Shown in pieces: positions 21,036 through 31,462 of a stretch of 64,000 bases of DNA. The notes below the pieces were generated by a model. That model saw only the letters and a program-made list of their open reading frames with translations. It did not search any database and had not been told where the DNA came from. This stretch comes from Batillaria attramentaria (Eukaryota > Mollusca > Gastropoda > Batillariidae), in contig JACVVK020000482.1 in the NCBI GenBank assembly GCA_018292915.2, forward strand, positions 16,001 through 80,000, in the 5' to 3' direction. Position 1 is the first letter of the stretch, and each line of letters begins with the position of its first letter. A program made the translations under genes and the position numbers.

Positions 21036-24000
21036 TTAGTGCATGGACAGATGTCTTAAGTGAGCTTCATTTTCGAACAAGCTTATTATGTTTGTTGGTG
21101 TACCGTACCTGTATTTACTTATACACATTTTGCCAATTAAAATTACATGATTAAGAAACTGACATCTCTCCTTAGAGATGCCGCCCTTGTCCGTTATCCC
21201 AAATAGTACATGTACAGAATTCAAAACAATACAGTGCCCAAATTTACAATTAATAATATTTTCAATGTGTTTCCATAATACCTTCACACGCTTACATTCA
21301 AAGAAAAAATGCTCAATATAGTCAACCTGGTCTGGACAAAATGGACAGTTTTTACTTTCAGTTATTCCTATCTTATACAAAAGGATATTAGTAGGATAAA
21401 TATTGTGCAAAATTTTCCATTGTAACTCACGTAATCTTGTTTCTTTTGTAGTCTGATATGCAAGTTTCCAATGGGCTTGGTTAATATCGATGTTAAACTT
21501 GTAACGCCAAAAGCGAATAACACAGGGTGGGCTGTAACGTTTCTGTACAATCTGTTTACGAATGTTTTTGGCTGAGGTAATCTTTTCTCCATTGAGACAA
21601 AGAGCCATTTGCTTTTCTGTTTGCATTTGTACATAGTCTGGGTTTTCTTTTAAGAACTTTGTAACGGCGGAAGATACTACTATATATTCTAAACATAAGC
21701 TAGGTGATGGACCAATTAGCTGTTCAATTTGTAACAGAGACATCATACCATTTGCCAGTAGTAAGTCATTTACATAGGTAATACCTTTCTTGGCCCATCT
21801 TCTAAAGTAAATAGGTTTCGACTGATACAATATACGATCATTGTTCCATATACACATCATATTGAATTCAGTACTTGTCCTTGGAGTTGTGTTGTGCGTT
21901 AACCAGGATCGTATTACTGAGGTCCAGAAAGCTGATTTCACAAACTCAAGCCCTTTAAATCTGGAATACTCAATGGGATTATTAAAACACGCTAAATTTA
22001 CCCCAAAATTGCTCAGCCATATATTCGGAATCTGTGTCCATGTAGTGTCTGGATTTGTGTTGGAGAGATTTATCATCCAATTGCAGAGAAATGATTGCTG
22101 CATGATGCACATGTCGATCATTTTTATACCTCCCTTTTCTGTTTCGCTGTTTATTACCACTCTTTTAACTTTTTCAAATGCTTTTTTTGTTACAGTTCTT
22201 TTTTCTCCACAGGAATCTGTATAAAATAGTATTTATTTCTTTCAAAGCGCCGTCAGGAATACGTATTGCTTGCATTACATGTATGAACTGAGATATGAGA
22301 TAGCTTTTGATAATACATAATTTTGCTAAAAGTCCCAAGTTCCTTTTTTCCCAGCTTGAAATAATCTGCTTAATTTTTATCATTCGTTCCTTCCAATTGA
22401 GTTCAATTTCGGAAGCACAGCAGTTGCTGCTAAAGTATATACCCAAAATTTTAATCTGTTTCACCCACCTAAGTCCCAATTCACCATCATTCCCACCTCC
22501 ACCATCATTTCCACCACCACCAAGCCACATGGCTTCCGTTTTATGTCTGTTTAAACTTAATCCTGAAAAAACTGAAAATATTTCTAGTGTTTGTAAGACA
22601 CTCTGTATGTCCTGTATGTCTCGCAGGAACATAGTAACGTCATCTGCATACAGCAGGGTCTTTATTATACGTTGTGTATCGAAAGCTAGACCTTTGACGT
22701 TTTCACTTTGCTTAAACCGTATTGCCAGAAGTTCTATGCCGATAGTGAAGGCAAGACATGAAAATGGGCAACCCTGTCTAATTCCGGATTTAATTTCGAA
22801 GTCGTCAGACAGCCATCCGTTGTAACCAATACAGCTTCTTGTTTGATTAAATAATGTATAGACCCAATGTATGAAGTTTTCACCAAAACCAAATTTTCTA
22901 AAAGCATACAGCATGTATTTTTTGGAGATATTGTCAAAAGCTTTTTGGAAATCCAGCGCTAGTAAAATACCAGTCTTTTTTTTAATCTTACAGTATTCTA
23001 TCACATCATCAATAGTTCGTATAGTAGTTGATACATTTCTTCCTTTGATGTACCCAACCTGATCTCCATGTACCAACTTGTCAATAACTTTACACACTCT
23101 ACTAGCAAGACATTTTGCCAGGATTTTATAATCTGTATTAGTTAATGAAATTGGTCTCCAATTTGAAAGCTTGTTTTTCGGAAGATTTTTACCTTTGTGT
23201 ATCAGTGTCAGAACTGCAGATGTTTGGGTGTATGACAAGGATCCTTTTTGGAAGGATTCGTTAAAAGACTGGACGATAACGTTTCTGAGTTTTGACCAAA
23301 AGAACTTAAGGAATTCTGTGGTGAGTCCATCTAAGCCTGGGGAAGAACCATTTTTTAACATTTTTAAAGCCTATGAGGCTTCTTCAACTGTTATCAAACC
23401 CTACCAATTTTTCATTTCCTCTTCTGATAAGCATGGGACATTACAGTCTTTTATAAATGCATCAACCTTGTTTTCAATCGGAGCGTCAGACGTATCTCGA
23501 TTGTACAGAGTTTCAAAATAACGTTTTTGTTCTGTTAAAATGTCTAATTGGTCCGTCAAAAAAGTTCCATTTTCCGTCTCAATGCTAGAAAATAATTTTG
23601 CATTTGCACGAGATTTTTCTAGATTTAAGAAATATTTTGTGTTTTTTTTCCCCCTCCTCAATCCATTTTACTTTGGATCTGGTCTGAGCACTCTTTAGAC
23701 GTTCATGTTCCAAAAGATCTAATGAAAATTTCAGATTTTCCCGATTTTGTAGCAAAAGGGCGTTTTGGGGTTCTTTCGCTAAACGGGTCTCACATTCATT
23801 AAGTTTTGCTGATAACTCAACATATCTATTCTTTTTGTGGATTGCACGATTTTTGCTATATTCAACTGATTCAGTTTTAATTTTTAATTTCAGCATCTCC
23901 CATTTTTGTTCTGCTTTTTCGTAGATTTCACAATTGAGAAAAGTGTCAATAACTAGATTCATTTTATCAATAATTTTTTTCTCTCTGAGTAAGGAGTTAT

Positions 24001-24755
24001 TGAACTTCCAGTAGCCTGGACCTATTTTATTTTATCAAATCGTAAACAGAGAAAAATTCCCCTATGGTCCGACGTAGGTACAGAGAAAAAATTAATCTCC
24101 GATGCTTTGTCCAAAGCTGCGTCATTTACGAATATGTAGTCCAATCTCCGGGCGACGAAATTGTCATTAGTTTTTTTCTCGACCAGGTGTACTCCCGGGT
24201 GTCTGGGTTATTTACTCTCCATAGATCACTTAGTTCGCACTCATTTTTAAAACTATTGAAATCATTTACCACGGCCGAGGGATGTTTCTCTCCACTTATT
24301 ATGTCGAGATCATTGTTCATGACTGCATTAAAATCGCCACATACAATAATGCGTTCATAGTTGCAATTTTGTATTGTTCTTGTTAAGAAGTGAAAAAAAT
24401 CTCTATTGTCTTTTTGACTGAGTGCATAATATACATTAAACACACAGGTTTCTTCGTTTTCAACTCTCACGTTGATTGCCAAGATCCTGGAATCAGTAAC
24501 ATGAGAGGACCATTCAAACGGAAAGTGCTTTCTTATCAATATTACTTGTCCTTTGCTGTGTGTAGACCCAACAGAATACACTAACTCCCCTCCCCATTCA
24601 TTCTTCCATGCATCTGCTACATTCTGGGTAATATAAGTTTCTTGTAAGCATATTATATCATACTTTTTTTCCTTGAAAAGTCTAAATAGCTTTTTTCCTT
24701 TCACTCTATTTCGTAGTCCACGTACATTCAACGAAATTATTTGAAGGATGTCCAT
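21036..24755 (-). pseudogene. LINE copy 1 ORF2 (endonuclease/reverse transcriptase), disrupted
   Basis: Same protein as the intact ORF2 of copy 2 but cut into pieces: 24755-24126, 23962-23585, 23661-23401, 23361-22174 and 22160-21036. The breaks are two extra T near 24175, indels near 24025 and 23968, one extra T near 23647, a stop near 23402 and one extra T near 22186. Most are homopolymer length changes, so some could be assembly errors. Two polymerase boxes (DFQKAFDN, LLYADD) remain readable. Confidence 0.88.
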
Positions 24756-24852
24756 TTAAAGTAAATAAAGTAAATAATTACATCGCAAATCAATCGGAAT
24801 GTCCGGGGGACGGGCTTGGGTCGTCAGGAAGTCAAGTGATAACTGGGCAAGA

Positions 24853-25890
24853 TCACTTCACGGAGTCGTCGTCGTCGTAGTCATCGTGATCGTTTGCAAG
24901 AGCGGTAAGTCGGTCAGAGATGCGTCGCTGAGCGTGCAGGGCCTGACGTGAATGCTTGTGACTCTCTGGGCTGCTCTTGTCTGTCGGTCGGCGGCGTTTC
25001 ACGGACTCCGAACGGCTACGCGGCGGGACGATACCGAGCGATGAGGAGATGCTACTCTGTCGCAGCTTCGCACGCGCGGACCCTCGGGCGTCACTGTTTA
25101 GAGCTGTATTTTCGACAGCCGCATTAGACGTCTCCACCGCCCCTGACCCCTGACCTACACCCTCTACGTCGGGCCTCTCGCTACCTGCTTCTGTCTGCTG
25201 CAGCACTGGCGAAACGAAGTCCGTGCGTGTAGCAAACTCACATGCCGGGTCACCTCGCTTGTGTCCACTCTCTCTGCATGCTCGGCACACAACCTTGTTC
25301 GTGCACCCTGATACATGGTGCCCTTCTTCCAAACACTTTGAGCAAACCAATTTGCTCTTTGCTTGCTCTTTGTGGTAAACGGATGCCGAGAAGAAGCTGA
25401 CAGTCATAGTCTTTTCAAGGGGGGTTGTTGGTACTGTTATGAAAACAAACCTTCGTCCTGTTAGAAACCGGGTGAGCTTGTTGTCATTGTCCCTCGCTCT
25501 CTCATGTTTTATTTCGGACCTCAACTCACACCCTATAGCAGAGAGAGAATGTTCAATCTCCGAGTCGGCTACAGACATGGGCAACCTGTCTATGTACACT
25601 TTTGTGGAGGGTTTTTCTTCTCCGGTGTTGTCTCGGAGTGTGTAAGGGTTATTTTCACATACCTGCAGAGTTACGTTCCGTAACCGTATGCCTTTGATTA
25701 GAAGCTCGTTCCTTGCCTCACGGGTGGTAGGGTAGATTCTCCACAAACCTCTAATCTCTTGTGCGCCGACGACGGTGCCCACACCGGCGGTACGCTCTGT
25801 GGCTAGACACATTTCCAAGACTGTAGGACGCTGCTCCATCGCATCTGGAATATCTCGCCTTTTCAGGAAAACAGGCAGTGCTGTAGACAT
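24853..25890 (-). CDS. LINE copy 1 ORF1 (nucleic-acid-binding, zinc-knuckle protein)
   Basis: 345 residues, intact. Zinc knuckles at roughly residues 180-215: CSKCLEEGHHVSGC (C-x2-C-x4-H-x4-C), then CRACRESGHKRGDPAC. The C-terminus is basic/serine-rich and ends with an acidic DDYDDDD run. In this LINE type ORF1 binds the RNA to form the retrotransposition particle. About 97 bp separate it from ORF2. A few residues differ from copy 2. Confidence 0.88.
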   Translation of the reverse strand: MSTALPVFLKRRDIPDAMEQRPTVLEMCLATERTAGVGTVVGAQEIRGLWRIYPTTREARNELLIKGIRLRNVTLQVCENNPYTLRDNTGEEKPSTKVYIDRLPMSVADSEIEHSLSAIGCELRSEIKHERARDNDNKLTRFLTGRRFVFITVPTTPLEKTMTVSFFSASVYHKEQAKSKLVCSKCLEEGHHVSGCTNKVVCRACRESGHKRGDPACEFATRTDFVSPVLQQTEAGSERPDVEGVGQGSGAVETSNAAVENTALNSDARGSARAKLRQSSISSSLGIVPPRSRSESVKRRRPTDKSSPESHKHSRQALHAQRRISDRLTALANDHDDYDDDDSVK

Positions 25891-26044
25891 CTTGCTTTAC
25901 TGGTAATGTCCAAGGTAAAACGAAACAAGAAACAAGAAAAACAGTACAAACCGACCGGCGAAAGAAAACGTAGCCGGGCTCAGTATCGGTGCGTGAATAC
26001 TGCAAACTCAGCGGTCAACACAGCTCAGCCGATATAACTTGTTT

Positions 26045-26085
26045 GTGGTGGAAAGGGACTTTACCCCCCTCCCCCCCCCCCCCCC
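26045..26085 (+). mobile_element. SINE tail continuing after LINE copy 1
   Basis: GTGGTGGAAAGGGACTTTA followed by a C run, the 3' part of the SINE begun at 20748. Confidence 0.7.
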
Positions 26086-26215
26086 TTCTGGGGCATAGGC
26101 CGCCCACGAGAGTTCTCCAGGCCTCCCGATCCTGGGCCATTCTCTCCAGTTGTCCCCAGGTGTGTTCCACGATTTGTGCATCTGCCTCAAGATCGCGACG
26201 CCAGGTCTTTCCCAG
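26086..26215 (-). mobile_element. RTE-type LINE 3' end fragment
   Basis: On the minus strand the frame reads KTWRRDLEADAQIVEHTWG, then QLERMAQDREAWR and GGLCPRR, the usual C-terminus of RTE-like polymerases. Only the last 40 or so residues are present. Confidence 0.75.
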
Positions 26216-26556
26216 TACAGATTTTTTTTTCTGTTCACACTATCGAAGATTTCTAGTCACAGTACATAGCTGTCAACATGTTCATTAGCCTCAATATAGC
26301 GAACGCTTAAGTCCAGGCGCAATGGTAATATGGATCTGTGCTTTTCTCACATTTGGCAGAGTAGCCAGTTGTATTATTATGCCTTAGACGCATTTGTTTC
26401 TTTTCACCTGAGTTAAAATTGCGAGTTAAGACCGATTCTTGTTCATTTCATTTTTAATAACATTTTCACATTATATATCTCGGGATTCCTTTACTTTTGA
26501 TTATTATTTCTGTGTAAAGGGTAATGTTTAACCCTTCCTCGATCCCTCCCCGCTCA

Positions 26557-26560
26557 CACA

Positions 26561-26627
<67 letters not shown>
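26557..26627. repeat. (AC)n microsatellite
   Basis: Long AC tract. Confidence 0.95.
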
Positions 26628-26628
<1 letters not shown>

Positions 26629-26679
26629 CATGCCACTCGTCTACTCTCAATTTTGGAGACAACGTTTTGTATATAAACT

Positions 26680-26902
26680 AGTGTCGAAAAGAAACGATAC
26701 CAAGGGTTGGCAAGGACATACAATAAAAGCAGAACAATACAGAAATTTCAGAGTGGTATATATTTCATTAGCAAATGTTTCCGGTAATCCCGAGCGCAGA
26801 CGCTGTATTTGGGACATGGGAAACGCAAACCTATGTTTTTAGGCCTCGGGGATCACTTTGCACAAAAACATTCTGACAACAGTTTGGTATCGTTTCTTTT
26901 GG
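26680..26902. mobile_element. Candidate small MITE
   Basis: AAAAGAAACGATACCA near 26683 and its reverse complement TGGTATCGTTTCTTTT near 26886 bound about 220 bp without a frame. TA-rich flanks; target duplication not clear. Confidence 0.5.
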
Positions 26903-27402
26903 ATATATATATATGACACGTCCCCCCCCCCACACACACACACACACCCCATCATCCCCATCCCCCGATCCCACTCAGCTCTTGGATCTTTAACCTCAAC
27001 GACAATCTCAACACTCAACACCTCTTTGGTAGATGTTATTTTTTTCTCAAAGCTTCTATCTGACTGATAGGATTTTCAACGGATGTACCAGCCTCCTCGT
27101 GATCTGAGAGACAAAGGGCGACTACTGAACTAGACAAACTAACTGGGGATTTATCAGTTATGTTGTTGTATATCCTCTGTTACTTGAGAATTAAGGGAAA
27201 TAAAGATCGACTGATTGCTGTTACTATTTTATTTACATTTTTGTCTACTTTGAGTTTTGGAGAGAGACTGAGAGAGAGAGTGGCAGACAGACAAACAGAC
27301 AGAGAGACAGACACACAGACAGACACACAGACTCGGAGTCGAGTGTGCAGTTCGAAGTTGTGATGGAAATTTCATGTGTGCTTTATACTTTCAAACTGTG
27401 AA
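26903..27402. other. No gene recognised
   Basis: TA and AC short tracts, then GACA/AGAC-rich sequence near 27285-27335. Nothing coding seen. Confidence 0.5.
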
Positions 27403-27407
27403 AGTGT

Positions 27408-27471
<64 letters not shown>
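27403..27471. repeat. (GT)n microsatellite
   Basis: GT tract followed by T/G-rich low-complexity sequence to about 27600. Confidence 0.95.
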
Positions 27472-27472
<1 letters not shown>

Positions 27473-27915
27473 CTTGTTGGGATTTTGGATGTTTCTCTTT
27501 TGTTTTGTTTTGGGTTTTTTTGTTGTTGTTTGTTTGTTTGTTTGGTTTTTTCCCCTAGTTTTCCGTTTGTTTTTGTGTTGTTTCATTTTGTCTGGTTGAT
27601 ATGTTCTGCGCTGTATATGTTCGAAATGGTTCTCTAATGTTTGCACGTTGGTTCGACCACAACGTTAACCTTTCGAACAGCAGTAGCAGCACATGAAACG
27701 GAGACATAAGCGTGTAATTCCCTATACTGTATGAAAAATGTGATTCAAACTGAACATTGTTTCAAAACTCGGAAAATCGGAGTTTCACGCGGTTGATATT
27801 GTTGTTGTTGTTGGTTTGTTTTTTGGTTTTTTTTACTACTTTATTGTCCCTTTCGGGAAATTCGGGCTGCTTCTCCCGGGGGAAGCGTGTTGCCGCGGTG
27901 CAGCGCCACCCAATA

Positions 27916-29627
27916 CAATCGAATCCGCTTATAAGAACCTCGTAGGCACATGCATTACTGTGTTCTTATAAACGAGGTCCCTTGTAAGCGAGAAATCGGT
28001 TATAAGATCGTATATGGAAGTATGTGTTCTTATAACCGAAAAAAGAAGAAAATAGCAAGGAGAAGATGGCAGGTCAATGATATTTCTCTTATTTCTCTTC
28101 CCTCTCTTTTTTTCCTTTCAGCCTCTTTCTTCTAGCTAGACACACATTATTATAAAACTTGTTTGCAGAATATTGGTATTATTTCCCCGAAAGGAGACAA
28201 AAAGTAATAAAAATTACAAATAAAAAATAAAAATTATTTGATAATAATTTTGGACAAAGACAAAAAGATCTGGTTTATGATTATATCCCCTATCAGAAAT
28301 GATATAGTCAGAGTTGTATTTCGAGAGAGAGAGAGAGAGAGAGTATTCTTCCAAACTGTCTTTTGGACTTTAATGAGACAAACATGAAAGTAATACGCAA
28401 ATTAAACAGACGTGTATGATTTTCAAGCGTCAGAGAAAGCTTTAGAGAGGGCAGGGAGCTGGGGAAGCCGTGGAGTATAGGAAAGAAAAGTCGGTATGTA
28501 CTTCCGTTTATCTACACAAAATTTAGTTAACGTGCAGTCAAACCTGTTTATCTACACAAAACTTTAAATAACGTGCGGTCAAATTCTGACAAAATGACTA
28601 AACAAATATTTCAAATCGGCTTTTTATTTGGCACTATCAACACAAATATTTTACATTTGCGCTGATGGTTCAAAGACCGTCAGCCAAAACAAAACATCCG
28701 AAAAAAAAAAAAGCTTTTCATGCAACATTTTCATGCCAAAAAAGTGAGAGAAAAAACTGAGGACGAACACGTTCTTTTTCTAAAGAGAAATTAATAATGG
28801 TTTTTTCGGCTGTTTATATTCACTCAGTTTCAGCAGGAAACAACTAAAATCATAAACCAAATATTCTTATTAATCAATCCTAAATCTTGGAAGCTTTTGA
28901 AAGTGAATTGCCATAAGGAAACAAAAAACAAAAAACATATGGGCTCATTCTAGAGCACCATGCTTCCCATCTAATACCAATCTGGAGTGGTTTACTTTAC
29001 TTGTTGGAGTTCAGATGCAGTAATGCCATGAACAGCACTTCACCTGTACACTAACTACCCGTTCAAAATGACCGCAAAGGTTTCGCAATTACACCCTGTC
29101 CTGGCTGATCTCAACTCCAGGAATTGAGAACAGTGGCATGTGCGGTATCCATTCTCTAGTGGTGGCACTCACAGCTGTATACACAACAATGGTAGTTTGA
29201 AGCAATGTTGCTGCTGCATACATTTCTGCGTCTGAGCCAGAGAGCTTTTCTCTTCCTTTCTGCCATGTTTCTTGCAAGTGATGTACACAAACCGAAAACG
29301 AAACCGTTCCCTTTCCCCCAAAAGAAAGCCCACTTCCTGGAAACGATAACTTCAACTCAGTTTCGACTGATTTCTAAACCTGCTTATGAGAACCTGAGTT
29401 AGGCCTAGTTACCTTTAGGCGAGCAAATGTTTTTATATCCGAGGGAAGGTCGTGTGGGGAGCAAGCAAGTGTGGTTACCTATAGGCGAAGGTTCTTATAG
29501 CAGAGGTTCTGATATGCGAGTTTTTATAAGTAATCACAAAGAACAACTTTGGCAGGGACATTTTTTTGGGGGGGTCCTTATAAGAGAAAGTCCTACTAAG
29601 CGACGTCCTGTTAAGCGGATTCGACTG
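27916..29627. mobile_element. pogo/Tigger-like DNA transposon remnant
   Basis: Left end CAATCGAATCCGCTTATAAG, right end TTAAGCGGATTCGACTG, both flanked by TA (27914-27915, 29628-29629). Subterminal blocks repeat TTCTTATAA-type words in both orientations. Ends of the form CAGTCGAATCCGCTTA with TA duplication are typical of pogo/Tigger-type Tc1/mariner elements. No transposase frame. A 43 bp direct repeat lies at about 28505-28590, and an OTU-like fragment is inside. Confidence 0.7.
29089..29355 (-). pseudogene. OTU-like cysteine protease fragment
   Basis: A minus frame of 88 residues. It contains GSDAEMYAAATLLQTTIVVY followed by a W-I-P-x-M-P-L-F part, matching the usual OTU pattern (WGxDxEIxAAAxLLxxxIxVYT...W..Y.P). 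The catalytic Asp/Cys N-terminal part is absent, and it stops soon after, so it is a remnant. It lies within the pogo-like element, as captured or older DNA. Confidence 0.45.
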
Positions 29628-29689
29628 TACCTATCCTATATTTTTTTACAATTTTGTTGGGGGAGGAAAGCCGGATAACGCGGAGAGAA

Positions 29690-29855
29690 ACCCCCGATGA
29701 GCAGCCCGGCAGCCAGGAAAAACCGATATCACATATATAACAAGCTCGACCTGGGCTCGAACACACGCTTCATCGCCATCACATTGGTGACGGCCGTTCA
29801 GTAGCGCAGCGACTAAATCCGACGCGCTACCTGTTAGACTACCGCTCACCCCTTT
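29690..29855 (-). mobile_element. tRNA-derived SINE-like repeat
   Basis: Read on the minus strand: GGTAGTCTAACAGGTAGCG (A-box-like), later GTGTTCGAGCCC (B-box-like). It is spaced more widely than a real tRNA and has no acceptor stem, so SINE rather than tRNA gene. Confidence 0.5.
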
Positions 29856-29859
29856 CCTC

Positions 29860-30535
29860 CGCGTATCACCAAACTGTTAAACCAGAAAACGCTTACTGCA
29901 CATATCACATCATCAGCCCTTTCATTTGATCTAACATCAGTTAGTGCCTCGGAAAAACCGTGTAGTGCTGTGTTCTAAACACTGGCATTCGCGTAGCTGT
30001 CTTGCCTAACGTGACGTAACGTTGCGGTCGAAGAACACAGATACACAGGACCTCAAAATGCCTATAATTATATTCCCCATTAGCCTCAGGCATCATAGTC
30101 ACCCCTAAAATGTTTCAAGATGGAAAAAATTACTACCATGAACAGACCATTCAAAGGCACGCAACTGACAGGAGTTTAAAAAATTTGAATGTCTCCTTTC
30201 CGCTCAGGCCTCCCTGGAGCAATGCACGTCTACTTTCTCTTTAGGCCTGAGAACCAATTCACACAAATCCGCTTTCCTCACTGGTGCTCGATCTTTGTGC
30301 AAAAAGTCCCAGCTTCACTCTTATTGCGACCGCCTGGCATGCACCTTGACCTACATAACACAAAAATCACGAAAATCACGCTTTTTCATGAAAACAAAAA
30401 TCACTACAGACTAACACACTCGCCAAACAGAGTACCTCAATAAACACCAAACATGATCCCACGCTCAATTTCTCTCCTTATGCCTGTGTATAGTTTACAG
30501 GAATGTGCTTCGCGTACAGTGAGTGTGTCAAATCA
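29860..30535. other. Upstream of gene B, nothing recognised
   Basis: No coding frame of note and no repeat recognised. Confidence 0.5.
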
Positions 30536-30600
30536 AGTCAAGTCAAGTTTATTATTCTAACCCTGTGGGTACATAGGAAAACCAAAAGTGAAAAAAAAAA
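30536..30600 (-). mobile_element. LINE 3' end with (CAAGT)n tail
   Basis: CAAGTCAAGTCAAGTTTATT followed by ACCCTGTGGGTACATAGG. The same type of end appears in the other orientation at 50905-50970 (TTGACTTGACTTGAC). Confidence 0.5.
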
Positions 30601-30723
30601 CAGGAAAAAGAAACAAACAAACAAAAACGAACAAAACAAAATGTAGATAAGAACATGTATATACACACTCGTACATACGTACTGACTGCATCTGCACTCA
30701 CGTAAGTACTCGGGTCTATCTAG

Positions 30724-30724
30724 T

Positions 30725-30768
<44 letters not shown>

Positions 30769-30798
30769 GTACACACACACACACACACACACACATAT

Positions 30799-30878
<80 letters not shown>

Positions 30879-30890
30879 GTACACACCATT
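30724..30890. repeat. (AC)n with regular ATATGT interruptions
   Basis: Four AC blocks separated by ATATGTAC, a higher-order microsatellite. Confidence 0.9.
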
Positions 30891-31364
30891 GTAAACACAA
30901 TTGACTATGTCAAGCCATGATCATGCTGGTAACAATGTAATGAGAAGGCCGGGACCGACGACAGGTAGGAAGGAAACGAACAGAGGAACTGACATGGCAC
31001 TTTTTCTCGCCAATCACTGATAAAACACACTGGTAATTCGCTTGGTAGTGGGATGCTCGCGAAATGAACATCGCTTTTTGCCACGTGTTGTGCTAGTAAT
31101 AGACTCAGCGGCAAGGGAGAATCTAGCAGAAAGTTTTACTTCTACCTTGTAAAAGCGTGAAAACGGGGACATGCTACATGTTAACTGTAAATGTTTCTCA
31201 AAGTGTGATGAAATTTGTGAAACTATTTGACTGTTCAGTTACTGGCTTCACCCAAGAACTATTATTGTTTTTGTTTTTTTGTTTTTAATCAGTTTGGGAA
31301 GCAGAAAGCAGACTGAGAGAGGTTCAAGTAATGGCGTGGAAAGTGTTCAAGTAATGGTGTCAGA

Positions 31365-31425
31365 ATGAGTGTTTTGTGGATGTTGCTGTTCTTCGCCTTC
31401 TCACAATGGAACAGTTACTGTCTGG
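31365..31425 (+). CDS. Gene B exon 1: signal peptide
   Basis: Starts MSVLWMLLFFAF and ends SYCLG, 61 bases, donor GTAAGT, phase 1 out. Splicing to 40342 gives CLGEPVTDC. The following (CT)n is the left edge of the duplicated cassette, so this exon lies just outside it. Confidence 0.82.

Positions 31426-31462
<37 letters not shown>

Larger units (their letters stand above)
20871..26030 (-). mobile_element. L1/Tx1-type LINE, copy 1, long 5' end, ORF2 broken
   Basis: Non-LTR retrotransposon on the minus strand with its A-rich tail at 20871-20892. Target duplication GATATAACTTGTTT at 20857-20870 and 26031-26044. ORF1 is intact (25890-24853). ORF2 is broken by frameshifts and one stop. It is nearly identical to copy 2 and has about 55 bp more at the 5' end, so it may be the fuller element. 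Confidence 0.93.

Noticed and set aside
21841..23521. Plus-strand frames within both LINE copies
   Set aside because: They are antisense shadows of ORF2 with no independent support.
30538..30920. Frames rich in CV or TH dipeptides over AC/GT tracts here and at many other microsatellites
   Set aside because: Dinucleotide repeats lack stops in several frames and give meaningless dipeptide polymers.
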